A stretch of 50,780 nucleotides of DNA, from contig JAGYOG010000015.1 of assembly GCA_018399495.1 (NCBI GenBank), forward strand, positions 1-50,780. The letters are read 5' to 3'. The notes under the pieces are model-generated. The model had not been told where the DNA came from. It searched no databases and worked only from the letters and a program-made list of their open reading frames with translations. A program made the translations under genes and the position numbers. Origin of the DNA: Sphaerochaeta sp. GTDB lineage: Bacteria; Spirochaetota; Spirochaetia; Sphaerochaetales; Sphaerochaetaceae. Below are positions 1 to 7,956 of the stretch, one piece after another (position 1 is the first letter of the stretch; every line of letters starts with the position of its first letter).

Positions 1-10
1 TTTTTTTTAA

Positions 11-157
11 ATAGTCCTTTCTTATTTTAAGGACCTACGCGAGGAACTTTCAAAAGCTGGTTTCTCAGTTATTGAACCAGAGATGAAGGTGAATTGGAAC
101 CCAACTGAGGAACAGCTTTCAGGGATGAAGAGCATCGCTGAAGCACTGAGCAAGTAA
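11..157 (+). CDS. C-terminal fragment of an FprA-type flavodiiron/flavodoxin protein (partial)
   Basis: An open frame without a start codon ends at TAA 155-157. Its last residues (KDLREELSKAGFSVIEPE, then NWNPTEEQLSGMKSIAEAL) resemble the C-terminal helix and strand of the flavodoxin domain in A-type flavoproteins (FprA/flavorubredoxin family), which reduce O2 or NO. Recognisable similarity begins only near base 29. The bases before it include an in-frame TAA at 8-10 and do not encode the glycine-rich stretch expected just upstream. The fragment is therefore either cut by the window or contig edge, or truly truncated there. The family call rests on about 43 residues, so it is tentative. Confidence 0.5.
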   Translation: MVLSYFKDLREELSKAGFSVIEPEMKVNWNPTEEQLSGMKSIAEALSK

Positions 158-209
158 AGCCAGTTTTAGCTCGATTGCCCAAACGAGACAACAGTGGTAG
201 AGTCAAGGC

Positions 210-1160
210 ATGGATGCAATAGCTAGCAAAGCCCTGCATTATGAAACACTCGTCCTCGCCTCCGGTGGAGCAGAATCAAAAGCAGGGGAAGCCTTTTTAT
301 TGGCTTCCTCTCGCTTCGATGTGACCGAGCCTCTTCCTCTGCACATTGGCGAATATGCTTCCTTGTTGAAAACGGAAGACAGTAAGATCAGTGAAGCCTA
401 TTATCATTGTCGACCATTCTTTGAGGAGATGGATGATAGTGTATTGGTCATCGATGAACACAGCCCCTTCTGGCCCTCCCAGGTACATAATTTTGCCTAC
501 CCACCGCGATTTCTCTATGTGCAAGGAAATGTATCCCTGTTGAAGGATCCTTCAGTCTCTGTCATAGGTACCAGAACGCCCTCTCTGGAGGGAAAGAAGA
601 TGGCTTTACAGACTTCTCATGCACTTACAAAAGCTGGGTATGTTGTTGTCAGTGGACTCGCCCTCGGCATAGACGGGGTGGCACACAAGGGAGCGCTCTC
701 CTCTGGCGCTCCTACCATGGCAGTCATCGGCACCCCGCTCTCTCAATGCTATCCAAAGGAACATACAGACCTACAAGCTGAAATAGCCAAGCGTGGTGTG
801 GTAATCAGCCGATTTGCCCCTTCTACCGTCACACAGAAATGGCATTTCCTGCTTCGTAACCGCTTGATGAGTGCCTTGAGCCTTGCATCTGTGGTTGTGG
901 AGGACCGAGATGGGGGAGGGGCAGTCCGACAAGCTTCCTTTGCCTTGGAACAGAAGAAATATCTCTTCATCTACCAAAGCAGTGTTGAGAACCAAAGTGT
1001 CCTTTGGCCACGGAAGTTTGCCAACCAGAGCCGTGTGTTTGTGATCAGGAAAAGTGAAGACCTTCCCCGTATTCTGAAGAAGGCAATGGAGACAAAGCGT
1101 ACTGTTGGGAAGCCCAAGGAAACTGCTATACAGCTTGATTTGTTCGCTTTGGAAGAGTAA
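210..1160 (+). CDS. dprA: DNA-processing protein DprA (Smf)
   Basis: DprA binds incoming single-stranded DNA and loads RecA during transformation; in non-competent bacteria it often acts in recombination. The 316-residue protein has the Rossmann-like DprA core: PPRFLYVQGN near residue 97, SVIGTR near 116, SGLALGIDGVAHKGAL near 148 and a RNRLMSALS motif near 217. These are family hallmarks. The N-terminal 80 residues are divergent, and the usual C-terminal winged-helix domain is absent or reduced to a short tail. The start at 210 has no strong Shine-Dalgarno. It is followed by the AbiE module, and 52 bases separate it from the preceding flavoprotein fragment. Confidence 0.9.
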   Translation: MDAIASKALHYETLVLASGGAESKAGEAFLLASSRFDVTEPLPLHIGEYASLLKTEDSKISEAYYHCRPFFEEMDDSVLVIDEHSPFWPSQVHNFAYPPRFLYVQGNVSLLKDPSVSVIGTRTPSLEGKKMALQTSHALTKAGYVVVSGLALGIDGVAHKGALSSGAPTMAVIGTPLSQCYPKEHTDLQAEIAKRGVVISRFAPSTVTQKWHFLLRNRLMSALSLASVVVEDRDGGGAVRQASFALEQKKYLFIYQSSVENQSVLWPRKFANQSRVFVIRKSEDLPRILKKAMETKRTVGKPKETAIQLDLFALEE

Positions 1161-1184
1161 GAGTCCTTTCACAGCATCAATATC

Positions 1185-1230
1185 TTGTTATATTTCCATA
1201 ATGCACTATAATTAGTGCGTTATGGAAATA
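1185..1230 (+). promoter_or_regulatory. abiE promoter with overlapping palindromic operator
   Basis: A -35-like TTGTTA (1185-1190) and a perfect TATAAT (1207-1212) are separated by 16 nt. The -10 sits at the centre of a long inverted repeat: 1191-1208 pairs with 1213-1230 over 18 positions with one G-T mismatch and a TAAT spacer. The right arm runs over the annotated abiEi start codon at 1222. AbiEi antitoxins are known to repress their own operons by binding inverted repeats in the promoter, so this is the obvious operator. The predicted transcript start lies 2-4 nt before the ATG. Confidence 0.75.
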
Positions 1231-1854
1231 AAAGAGCGTGCTTCCTATCTAGAATTCAAGGAAATCTTTTCTCCGATGGGTTGTTTTACCCTTCAGCAAG
1301 TAGCGTCAGGTGCACGGTTCTCGGTGAGCCGGAATACTATTGGACGCTGGGTGAAGGAGCATAAACTTATTCGTTTGAAACAAAATGTATATACATTTCC
1401 AGAATATCTTCGCTCTGGCGATGCTCAATTGTATTTTGCAAACAAAATGTATCAACCCTCATACATCAGTATACATAGTGCGCTTGCCTTTTGGGGTATG
1501 ATTCCAGAGGCTGTGGTACAGGTCACGAGTGTTTCTAGCAGAAAAACAGCGTATTTTACCAATGAATTTGGCCAGTTTACCTATCACACGATTCGTAGTT
1601 CTTCATTTTTTGGCTATACCATAGAATCTTCAGCATTTCACCCGTCTTGGGGAATGCATATAGCATATCCGGAAAAAGCAATTTTAGATCTTCTGTATCT
1701 TTATCCACAGTACCATACAGTACACGATATGTTGGAACTAAGGTTGGATCTTGACATCCTAAAGATTGATCGTCTTACCAACTATACCGAACAGTATGGC
1801 GTTGAGTCACTCAAACGGAGGGTGGCGAAATTACAGGAGGCGTATAAATTATGA
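1222..1854 (+). CDS. abiEi: AbiEi-family type IV antitoxin / autorepressor
   Basis: The 210-residue protein has an N-terminal winged-helix segment (residues about 20-60, with SRNTIGRWVKEHKLIRLKQN followed by YTFPE) and a C-terminal AbiEi-like domain containing SYISIHSALAFWGMIPE and AYPEKAILDLLYLYP. In this family the N-terminus binds the operon's inverted repeats and the C-terminus counteracts the AbiEii toxin without direct protein contact. It overlaps the toxin gene by 4 nt (ATGA), indicating coupled translation. The ATG at 1222 has no Shine-Dalgarno and may be leaderless. An alternative ATG at 1276 has AAGG 14 nt upstream and would leave a 192-residue protein starting just before the winged helix. 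The gene is more AT-rich than its neighbours, consistent with acquisition. Confidence 0.85.
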   Translation: MEIKERASYLEFKEIFSPMGCFTLQQVASGARFSVSRNTIGRWVKEHKLIRLKQNVYTFPEYLRSGDAQLYFANKMYQPSYISIHSALAFWGMIPEAVVQVTSVSSRKTAYFTNEFGQFTYHTIRSSSFFGYTIESSAFHPSWGMHIAYPEKAILDLLYLYPQYHTVHDMLELRLDLDILKIDRLTNYTEQYGVESLKRRVAKLQEAYKL

Positions 1855-2648
1855 TTGATAAAAGTGCATTGCTACAGTACTTTCCTGCATATTTGCGAGA
1901 TCTGAATGAACTGCAACCGTATCTACTTAAAGAATATATTCAATGCCAGATATTGGAGTTTTTGTCACAAACAAAGTATATCGAGCATATGGTGTTAATT
2001 GGAGGTACCAATCTTCGCCTTATTAAGCATATAGATCGTTTTAGTGAAGATCTTGATTTTGACTGCCTAGATATGACACAGAATGATTTCGTGCATATGA
2101 CTGATAGCATTCTGGTATATCTACGGCGTCTAGGGTATCAGGTAATACCAAAAGAGAAAGAGCACGAAGGGCTGCATGCTTTTAGAAGGAGTCTCTATTT
2201 TCCTGAACTGCTCTACACACTTCAATTTAGCGGTTATAGAAATGCAAGATTTCTCATAAAAATTGAAGCTCAGGATCAAGGCTACACCTATCCGGTTACA
2301 AGCGCGTTTATCCAAAGCTGTGGTTTTTTCTTTCCTGTTCCTGTTCCGCCAGATGCAACGCTGTGTTCAATGAAACTCTCAGCGCTTCTGCAAAGAGCAA
2401 AAGGTCGAGATTTTTATGATGCACAATTTTTACTTTCCCAAACAGCGCCTGACTATGCATATCTCGCTTCCAAACATACTATTGAGAATCTTGTCATGTT
2501 GAAAGAAGCTCTTACTGAACGAATTTCGCATGTTGATCTTAAAGTGAAACAACGGGATTTCGAACACCTGCTCTTTCAGAAAGAGAAAAGCAATATGATT
2601 CTCAATTTTCCTTCTTTCATTGAACACTACATGCATAGTGAGGGCTGA
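1851..2648 (+). CDS. abiEii: AbiEii-family nucleotidyltransferase toxin
   Basis: This is the toxin half of the AbiE module. The 265-residue protein carries the DUF1814/AbiEii nucleotidyltransferase signature: MVLIGGTNLRLIKHIDRFSE followed by DLDFD (about residues 47-71) gives the GG and D-x-D metal-binding motif. A later KLSALLQRAKGRDFYDAQF (about 175-193) matches motif IV of the family. Family members act as GTP-dependent or NTP-transferring toxins that cause reversible growth arrest and phage abortive infection. All visible catalytic residues are present, so the toxin looks active. It sits between dprA and alaS as a two-gene cassette. Confidence 0.88.
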   Translation: MIDKSALLQYFPAYLRDLNELQPYLLKEYIQCQILEFLSQTKYIEHMVLIGGTNLRLIKHIDRFSEDLDFDCLDMTQNDFVHMTDSILVYLRRLGYQVIPKEKEHEGLHAFRRSLYFPELLYTLQFSGYRNARFLIKIEAQDQGYTYPVTSAFIQSCGFFFPVPVPPDATLCSMKLSALLQRAKGRDFYDAQFLLSQTAPDYAYLASKHTIENLVMLKEALTERISHVDLKVKQRDFEHLLFQKEKSNMILNFPSFIEHYMHSEG

Positions 2649-2654
2649 ACATCC

Positions 2655-2684
2655 TTGACATGAAAACGCCGGGGAGACTACTAT
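2655..2684 (+). promoter_or_regulatory. alaS promoter
   Basis: TTGACA at 2655-2660 and TACTAT at 2679-2684 are 18 nt apart. The -10 ends 8 nt before the likely alaS ATG at 2693. The only purine-rich Shine-Dalgarno-like string (GGGGAG, 2671-2676) lies inside the spacer and would not be transcribed from this promoter, pointing to a leaderless mRNA. Confidence 0.55.
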
Positions 2685-2692
2685 CAACTATT

Positions 2693-4486
2693 ATGAAAAA
2701 CCAGCTCACCGCCAACGAATTACGGCAAAAATTCATTGATTTCTTTGTATCCAAGGAGCACATCCAGATCAGTGGTGCTTCCTTGATCCCCGAGAACGAC
2801 CCAACGGTTCTGTTTACCACCGCCGGTATGCACCCTTTGGTACCCTATATCATGGGAAGCGAACACCCAGCAGGCACGCGCCTCACTGACTACCAGAAGT
2901 GTATCCGAACCGGAGATATTGAAGCAGTTGGAGACCCACACCATCTCACCTTCTTTGAGATGCTCGGCAACTGGTCCCTGGGAGATTACTTCAAGAAAGA
3001 AGCTATTGCGTTCAGTTATGAGTTCTTGACCGAAGTGATTGGCATTGATGCATCCCAACTTTCTGTGACGGTTTTTGCGGGAGATGACGAGGTTCCTTGC
3101 GATGAGGTGGCTGCTTCTGCTTGGGAAGGGCATGGGATTAACCGAGAACGAATCTACTATCTTGGGAGAGAGGACAACTGGTGGGGTCCTGCCGGTGAAA
3201 CCGGTCCCTGTGGTCCCGATAGTGAGATGTTCATTGACACGGGAAGACCTGAGTGTGGTCCTGATTGCCGCCCTGGGTGTTCCTGTGGAAAATACTTCGA
3301 GATCTGGAATGATGTCTTCATGGGGTACAAGAAGAACAGCGACGGTACCTATAGTGAGATGGAGAGAAAGTGCGTCGACACCGGTATGGGAATTGAACGT
3401 ACCATCGCTATCCTCCAGGGAAAGAAATCTGTCTATGAGACAGAGGTGTTTACCCCAATCATTGCAGGAATTGAGAAACTTTCAGGAAAGCATTATGGAA
3501 GTGACGAGGAGACGGATATCTCAGTACGTATCGTTGCAGACCATATTCGCACCAGCGTATTCATTCTTGGCGACCAGAGAGGGGTGGCTCCCTCAAACGT
3601 GGGGCAAGGTTACATCCTGCGTCGTCTGATCAGGCGAGCAGTCCGCCATGCCCATAAGTTGGGTATCGAGGGATCCTTCCTCGGAGAGCTAGCACTCATC
3701 GTGTTTGATCTCTATAAGAAGCCATATCCTGAGATTCTGGAGAACAAGGATTTCATCCTGAAGGAGCTGGCTCAGGAAGAGGCAAAGTTTTCCGATACCC
3801 TGGCGAAAGGGGAGCGAGAATTTGAAAAAATGCTACCCAACTTGCTTAAGGGCAAGAACCGGGAGATCAGTGGGAGAACCGCTTTCAAGCTCTACGATAC
3901 CTACGGGTATCCCATTGAGCTTACCAAGGAATTGGCTGCAGAGCATGGCTTCACCGTTGATGAGGCTGGCTTCAATACTGCATTTGAGAAGCATCAGGAG
4001 ATTAGTCGTAGTGGAGCAGATAAGCAGTTCAAGGGAGGCCTTGCCGACCATAGTGAGAAGACCACTGCACTACACACTGCAACCCACTTGCTGCACAAAG
4101 CTTTGAGAACAGTGCTTGGCGAGCATGTCGGGCAGAAAGGGTCAAATATTACTACCGAGCGACTCCGTTTTGACTTCACGCATCCCTCTGCCATGACCAA
4201 GGAGGAAGTCCAACAGGTCGAAGATATGGTTAATGAACAGATTAAGCGTAATCTGCCTATTACCTGCGAGACCATGACTGTTGAGGAAGCAAAATCACAA
4301 GGTGCCATTGCATTCTTTGACAGCAAGTATGGTGAACAGGTTAAGGTTTACTCAGTTGGAGATTTTTCCAAGGAAGTCTGTGGTGGTCCCCATGTAGAGA
4401 ATACTGGGGAAATGGGGCACTTTAAGATTCTCAAGGAGCAATCCTCCTCAGCAGGGGTAAGAAGGATCAAGGCTGTTCTGCAGTAA
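2693..4486 (+). CDS. alaS: Alanine-tRNA ligase, short form lacking the C-Ala domain
   Basis: AlaS charges tRNA-Ala and hydrolyses mischarged Ser/Gly-tRNA-Ala. Class II motifs are visible near the N-terminus (FTTAGMHPLVPYI, motif 2 around CIRTGDIEAVGDPHHLTFFE, motif 3 around GMGIERTIAI). The editing domain is intact with HTATHLLHKAL (HxxxH) and CGGPHV zinc ligands. The 597-residue protein ends straight after the editing domain, where many bacteria continue to about 875 residues with an oligomerisation/C-Ala domain. Short forms are known in spirochaetes such as Borrelia. I chose ATG 2693 (KNQLTANELRQKFIDFF) over the upstream ATG at 2660, because homologues begin a few residues before this helix and 2660 lies in the predicted -35 box. 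Confidence 0.93.
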   Translation: MKNQLTANELRQKFIDFFVSKEHIQISGASLIPENDPTVLFTTAGMHPLVPYIMGSEHPAGTRLTDYQKCIRTGDIEAVGDPHHLTFFEMLGNWSLGDYFKKEAIAFSYEFLTEVIGIDASQLSVTVFAGDDEVPCDEVAASAWEGHGINRERIYYLGREDNWWGPAGETGPCGPDSEMFIDTGRPECGPDCRPGCSCGKYFEIWNDVFMGYKKNSDGTYSEMERKCVDTGMGIERTIAILQGKKSVYETEVFTPIIAGIEKLSGKHYGSDEETDISVRIVADHIRTSVFILGDQRGVAPSNVGQGYILRRLIRRAVRHAHKLGIEGSFLGELALIVFDLYKKPYPEILENKDFILKELAQEEAKFSDTLAKGEREFEKMLPNLLKGKNREISGRTAFKLYDTYGYPIELTKELAAEHGFTVDEAGFNTAFEKHQEISRSGADKQFKGGLADHSEKTTALHTATHLLHKALRTVLGEHVGQKGSNITTERLRFDFTHPSAMTKEEVQQVEDMVNEQIKRNLPITCETMTVEEAKSQGAIAFFDSKYGEQVKVYSVGDFSKEVCGGPHVENTGEMGHFKILKEQSSSAGVRRIKAVLQ

Positions 4487-4520
4487 CATCAATTATTCAA
4501 TAAATTAGTTGGATATAGGA

Positions 4521-4546
4521 GAAGCCCTGCAAATTTGCAGGGCTTC
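4521..4546. terminator. Bidirectional terminator between alaS and rlmN
   Basis: A perfect 26-base palindrome with 13-bp arms (left arm GAAGCCCTGCAAA) lies between the convergent ends of alaS and rlmN. It lacks a strong U-run on the plus side, so efficiency is uncertain. Confidence 0.7.
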
Positions 4547-4569
4547 ATACCGTTTCCAGTCTTGGTTGG

Positions 4570-5652
4570 CTACTCGTCATCCTCATCGTCAATCATCAAC
4601 TCATAGTCGAGACCTTTGTTGATGGGTACCGCTAGTTGCCCACACGCACCGTTTATCTCCCTACCCCTCGATCGACGTCGGGTGTAGTTGACACGGTAGC
4701 GGTCAAGTTCACGGCAGAAATCGTCAATCTCATCCTCACTAGGGGTTTCATAGGGAAGTTCCTCAGCAGGGTTCCACGGGATAAGATTCACCACCACATT
4801 CATGCCAGCTACATACGTAGCAAGTTTCTTGGCACTAAACTCATTAGTATTCACATCATGCAACAAGCAGTATTCAATAGTGAATCGTTTCCCCCCCACA
4901 TGCTGGTACACCATCAAGGCTTTTTTTAGTGCCATAATGTCCCACTTCTCATTCACCGGCATAATCTGTGAACGGATTCGGTTATCTGCACTTACCAATG
5001 AGACAGCAAGCTTTATAGGGAGCTTCTGCTCTGCCAGTTTCAGGATACCAGGGACTACTCCACAGGTGGAGATGGTTATTCTCCTGAGACTGATGTTGAA
5101 GCTCTCTTTCTCGTGGAAATAGTGTATTGATTGGATCACCGGAGCAATATTTGCCAAGGGCTCACCCATCCCCATGTACACAATGTGGGTAATGGGTTGG
5201 TCGCTTACCACGAGGAGGTGGATGTACTGCTCAATAATCTCCTCAACAGTCAGGTTCCTGAGCAATCCCATGGTGCCTGTTCTACAGAACGAGCAACCCA
5301 TGGCGCATCCGACTTGGCTGGAAAGACATGCCGTATGTCGATTTTGCTTGTCAATAAGCAAAACGCACTCGACCACTTTCCCGTCATGGAGACGGATACC
5401 CATTTTTGTAGCACCACTTTCATCGGTTTCGCTGGTCTCTACAGTCGAGGAGATTGCGCTCTCCATGACTTCCTTGAGTCGTGTGCGTTCCGCCTTGGGT
5501 AGGTTGGTCATTTCGTCGAAGGAGGTAACTCCCTTGACGAGCCACTGGTAAATTTGTTTTCCATAAAAGGCCCTGGGGAGAAAAAGGGTCTCTGCAATAG
5601 CTTCTGCATCTAGCCCATAAAGTGAGCGTAGAATAGTATTTTTCTGTTCCAT
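4570..5652 (-). CDS. rlmN: 23S rRNA/tRNA adenine C2-methyltransferase RlmN
   Basis: RlmN is a radical SAM enzyme that makes 2-methyladenosine at A2503 of 23S rRNA and A37 of some tRNAs. The 360-residue protein has the CxxxCxxC cluster at C116, C120 and C123 (CAMGCSFC), the YMGMGEPLAN substrate/SAM loop near 157, the RRITISTCGVVPGI strand, and the second catalytic cysteine in the C-terminal INGACGQL. Length is typical for the family. The gene starts 13 nt after the stop of the OPT transporter on the same strand, so the two are probably cotranscribed. The C-terminus ends in an acidic tail (DDEDDE). Confidence 0.95.
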   Translation of the reverse strand: MEQKNTILRSLYGLDAEAIAETLFLPRAFYGKQIYQWLVKGVTSFDEMTNLPKAERTRLKEVMESAISSTVETSETDESGATKMGIRLHDGKVVECVLLIDKQNRHTACLSSQVGCAMGCSFCRTGTMGLLRNLTVEEIIEQYIHLLVVSDQPITHIVYMGMGEPLANIAPVIQSIHYFHEKESFNISLRRITISTCGVVPGILKLAEQKLPIKLAVSLVSADNRIRSQIMPVNEKWDIMALKKALMVYQHVGGKRFTIEYCLLHDVNTNEFSAKKLATYVAGMNVVVNLIPWNPAEELPYETPSEDEIDDFCRELDRYRVNYTRRRSRGREINGACGQLAVPINKGLDYELMIDDEDDE

Positions 5653-5665
5653 TTTTCCAGTATAC

Positions 5666-7261
5666 CTACTTCAACATGGAAAGGATAGCGATGGCTACAC
5701 CAGTGATTCCCTCGCCTCCAAGCAAGCCGCTGGCAACCAACCCAGTCTTGTCTTGCACTTTAGCTGCCTCTGTGCGCTTCTTGAGAGCTACTTTCAAGGC
5801 ACCGGAGATAAGTGCTCCGAGGCCCATCACGGAACTGATGTAGATTGGCAGGTATACGCCAAGCCCAAGGGTTGCACTGGGGATGTTTGCCAAGTAGAGT
5901 ACCAGGCCGATACCAAGGCCGATAAGGAATGCCGGGATATGTCCAAGCCCTCCAACCATGGCTGAAACTGCTGCTGCCTGAGGAGCCGGCAATTCCGCAG
6001 TTCCAAATCCTCCGAACGAAGCTTTCATGATCAACAGGACAAACACGGAGAGCACTGCACCAATGACTCCTCCGATGCCCTCTCCAAGAATTTGTTGCTT
6101 TGGATCGGTCTTCAGGAGATATCCACTCTTTAGGTCGTTCATGACATCACCGGTCAAACCACAGGCAACTGCAACCACAGCAGCAATGCTGAAGGAAGCA
6201 ATGAGGGAGGGGTTGGAGATCAGTTGGATGACAAGCAAGACCAGGATACCGAATATTTCCATCGGATTGATACCTGTCTGGCCAGTCAACATGCCGGAGA
6301 GGTATGTGGCAAGATAGATGCCTGCCATCAGGACAAGTGCCTCGATAAGGCCGAGTTCTGTTCCCAATGAGAGCAAGAGTACAGAAAAAAGAAGTACCAG
6401 CGTAACAACTAGGGTGGTTCTAGTAAAGGTTGCCTTGGGTTTGTCTTCAAGTTTCTTTTGAGCAAGCAGTCTGGATCCTACTGCCTTGAAGAAGACACCA
6501 AGTCCCGTTCCGATCATTAGTCCGATTCCGAGGTTGGAACGGAACACATCAGCTTCTGCCATCGAGGCGAACAAGCCGCTCTGAATGCCTAATGGGGTAA
6601 GGATGTAGTAGCCAAAGATAGCACCGCCAAACCAGAGCAGTGCAAACAAGGGACCGATGATCGCTCCAATCCCCATTGCCATGGGACTTACCCAGATGGA
6701 GAAGGCAGGGATCATTGCACTTCCCTTGAATAGGGTCAGCAGTGCCGGGATTTTTCCAAACCCGTCCCGGAGGATGGTAAAGAGTACCGATCCTCCCATG
6801 GATGCAAAGAGTGTCTTTGCCCCTGCTCCACCTTTGCTTCCTGCTTGCAAGGTGTTGTAACTCGCTATGCCCATCGGGTAAGGAAGCGCCTCATCAATGA
6901 TAAGCTTCTTGCGATACAATGCCGAGAACAGTGTTCCTAGAATAGCACCCACAACTGCGAGGATGATTAAGCTGATCGTAGAGAAATTTGCATCTGGGTC
7001 AATCATCCAGAGCCCGGGGAGGGTGAAGGCTAATCCTCCGGCAACCATAGCACCTGAACTCATGATGGTATGGGTGACGTTGATTTCCTGAAGAGTGGAG
7101 CCTTTGGCCCGTTTCAATGCCGCCAAACTGACTACCGTTACAAAGATGGTAGGCCAAGGTAGCGCTCCCATTCTAAGAGCAACATACATGGAACTTGCAG
7201 TGATTACCAGCAACCCGACAAGAGCGATAAGGGCACCACGAAGGGTAAGATGTCTATTCAT
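5666..7261 (-). CDS. OPT-family oligopeptide transporter
   Basis: The 531-residue protein is almost entirely hydrophobic, with about 14 candidate membrane spans. It begins with a helix typical of bacterial OPT proteins (LRGALIALVGLLVITASSMY, then VALRMGALPWPTIF) and contains the conserved ADVFRSNLGIGLMIGTGLG, CGLTGDVMNDLKSGYLL and FLIGLGIGLVLYL segments. OPT members import peptides or metal chelates with protons; the substrate cannot be read from sequence. A good Shine-Dalgarno (AGGAAG on the minus strand, about 7270-7276) precedes the ATG. It is the promoter-proximal gene of an OPT-rlmN unit and is divergent from the pseudogene at 7442. Confidence 0.85.
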   Translation of the reverse strand: MNRHLTLRGALIALVGLLVITASSMYVALRMGALPWPTIFVTVVSLAALKRAKGSTLQEINVTHTIMSSGAMVAGGLAFTLPGLWMIDPDANFSTISLIILAVVGAILGTLFSALYRKKLIIDEALPYPMGIASYNTLQAGSKGGAGAKTLFASMGGSVLFTILRDGFGKIPALLTLFKGSAMIPAFSIWVSPMAMGIGAIIGPLFALLWFGGAIFGYYILTPLGIQSGLFASMAEADVFRSNLGIGLMIGTGLGVFFKAVGSRLLAQKKLEDKPKATFTRTTLVVTLVLLFSVLLLSLGTELGLIEALVLMAGIYLATYLSGMLTGQTGINPMEIFGILVLLVIQLISNPSLIASFSIAAVVAVACGLTGDVMNDLKSGYLLKTDPKQQILGEGIGGVIGAVLSVFVLLIMKASFGGFGTAELPAPQAAAVSAMVGGLGHIPAFLIGLGIGLVLYLANIPSATLGLGVYLPIYISSVMGLGALISGALKVALKKRTEAAKVQDKTGLVASGLLGGEGITGVAIAILSMLK

Positions 7262-7441
7262 TTTTTACACTTCCTCTTTTAATGTATGGTAAACAGAATC
7301 GGAAAAAAACACCAGTAGTTTTATATTATAGATTTTGCCATCAACCCCCTATATGTTTGCCTGTTCAAGAAATCATGCTTATGGTATAGTTTGAATAACA
7401 AAATTTATAGTAGGAGTTCATCCTACAGAAGGAGAGTGCGT

Positions 7442-7917
7442 ATGAAGAAAGTATTACTTGCTGTACTTTTACTGGCTATGGTACTGCTTCCTGTAGCAAC
7501 TTGAAACTTCAAAGACTGACAGCGGTAGGACTGAACATGGGACAACACTGGTGTTGGTGTGCAATTCGGATGAATGACTTTGATGTCATCGGTAATCTAG
7601 GCTTTGGTTGTGGTGAAATAATCTTTTTCTTTTGATGCAGCTGCCAACTACAAGGTAGCGTTCAGCATTGAAAAGGCTCTCAGTTTGACGTCACCGTTGG
7701 TGGTGGTGCTGCGCTGAAGATTCCCAACGAGGATGGCAAGAAGCTTGGGTTGGCGCTATTGTTCCTGTAGGCATTATCTGCTAGCATGGACAACAAGGAC
7801 CTGCCGCTTGATTTCTATCTGCACTGTGCTCCAGGCGGCGCAATTTTGCCTGATGTCGATGGATATTTCGGTGGATATATTGGTTCTCTGGAGATTCTAA
7901 GTCCAAACAGTCAGTAA
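7442..7917 (+). pseudogene. Frameshifted secreted/outer-membrane-type protein
   Basis: The gene opens with a good Shine-Dalgarno (AAGGAG) and an intact signal peptide (MKKVLLAVLLLAMVLLPVAT), then hits TGA at 7502. Reading continues in other frames as LKLQRLTAVGLNMG, NTGVGVQFG, MNDFDVIGNLGFG, AANYKVAFSIEKA, FDVTVGGGAALKIPNEDG, MDNKDLPLDFYLH, and GYFGGYIGSLEILSPNSQ ending at TAA 7915. The glycine-rich alternating pattern suggests a small outer-membrane beta-barrel. At least five frame changes are needed, so it is not expressed as one protein. Its promoter-side elements and terminator remain intact. A -10 (TATAGT, 7385-7390) is present, but I see no good -35. Confidence 0.75.
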
Positions 7918-7927
7918 CATCGAAATG

Positions 7928-7956
7928 GTGTCACCCTCTTTTGGGTGGCACTTTTT
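7928..7956 (+). terminator. Rho-independent terminator of the 7442 pseudogene
   Basis: GTGTCACCC (7928-7936) and GGGTGGCAC (7943-7951) form a 9-bp stem with one wobble and a 6-nt loop, followed by five T residues. It overlaps the hflX stop codon, which lies on the other strand. Confidence 0.8.

Noticed and set aside
771-1172. Minus-strand 133-codon frame over dprA
   Set aside because: It is antisense to a clear DprA coding region and shows no domain or start signal.
4521-4546. Long palindrome as an insertion-sequence end or recombination site
   Set aside because: Its place between two convergent genes and its GC-rich stem fit a bidirectional terminator, and no transposase or second copy was seen nearby.
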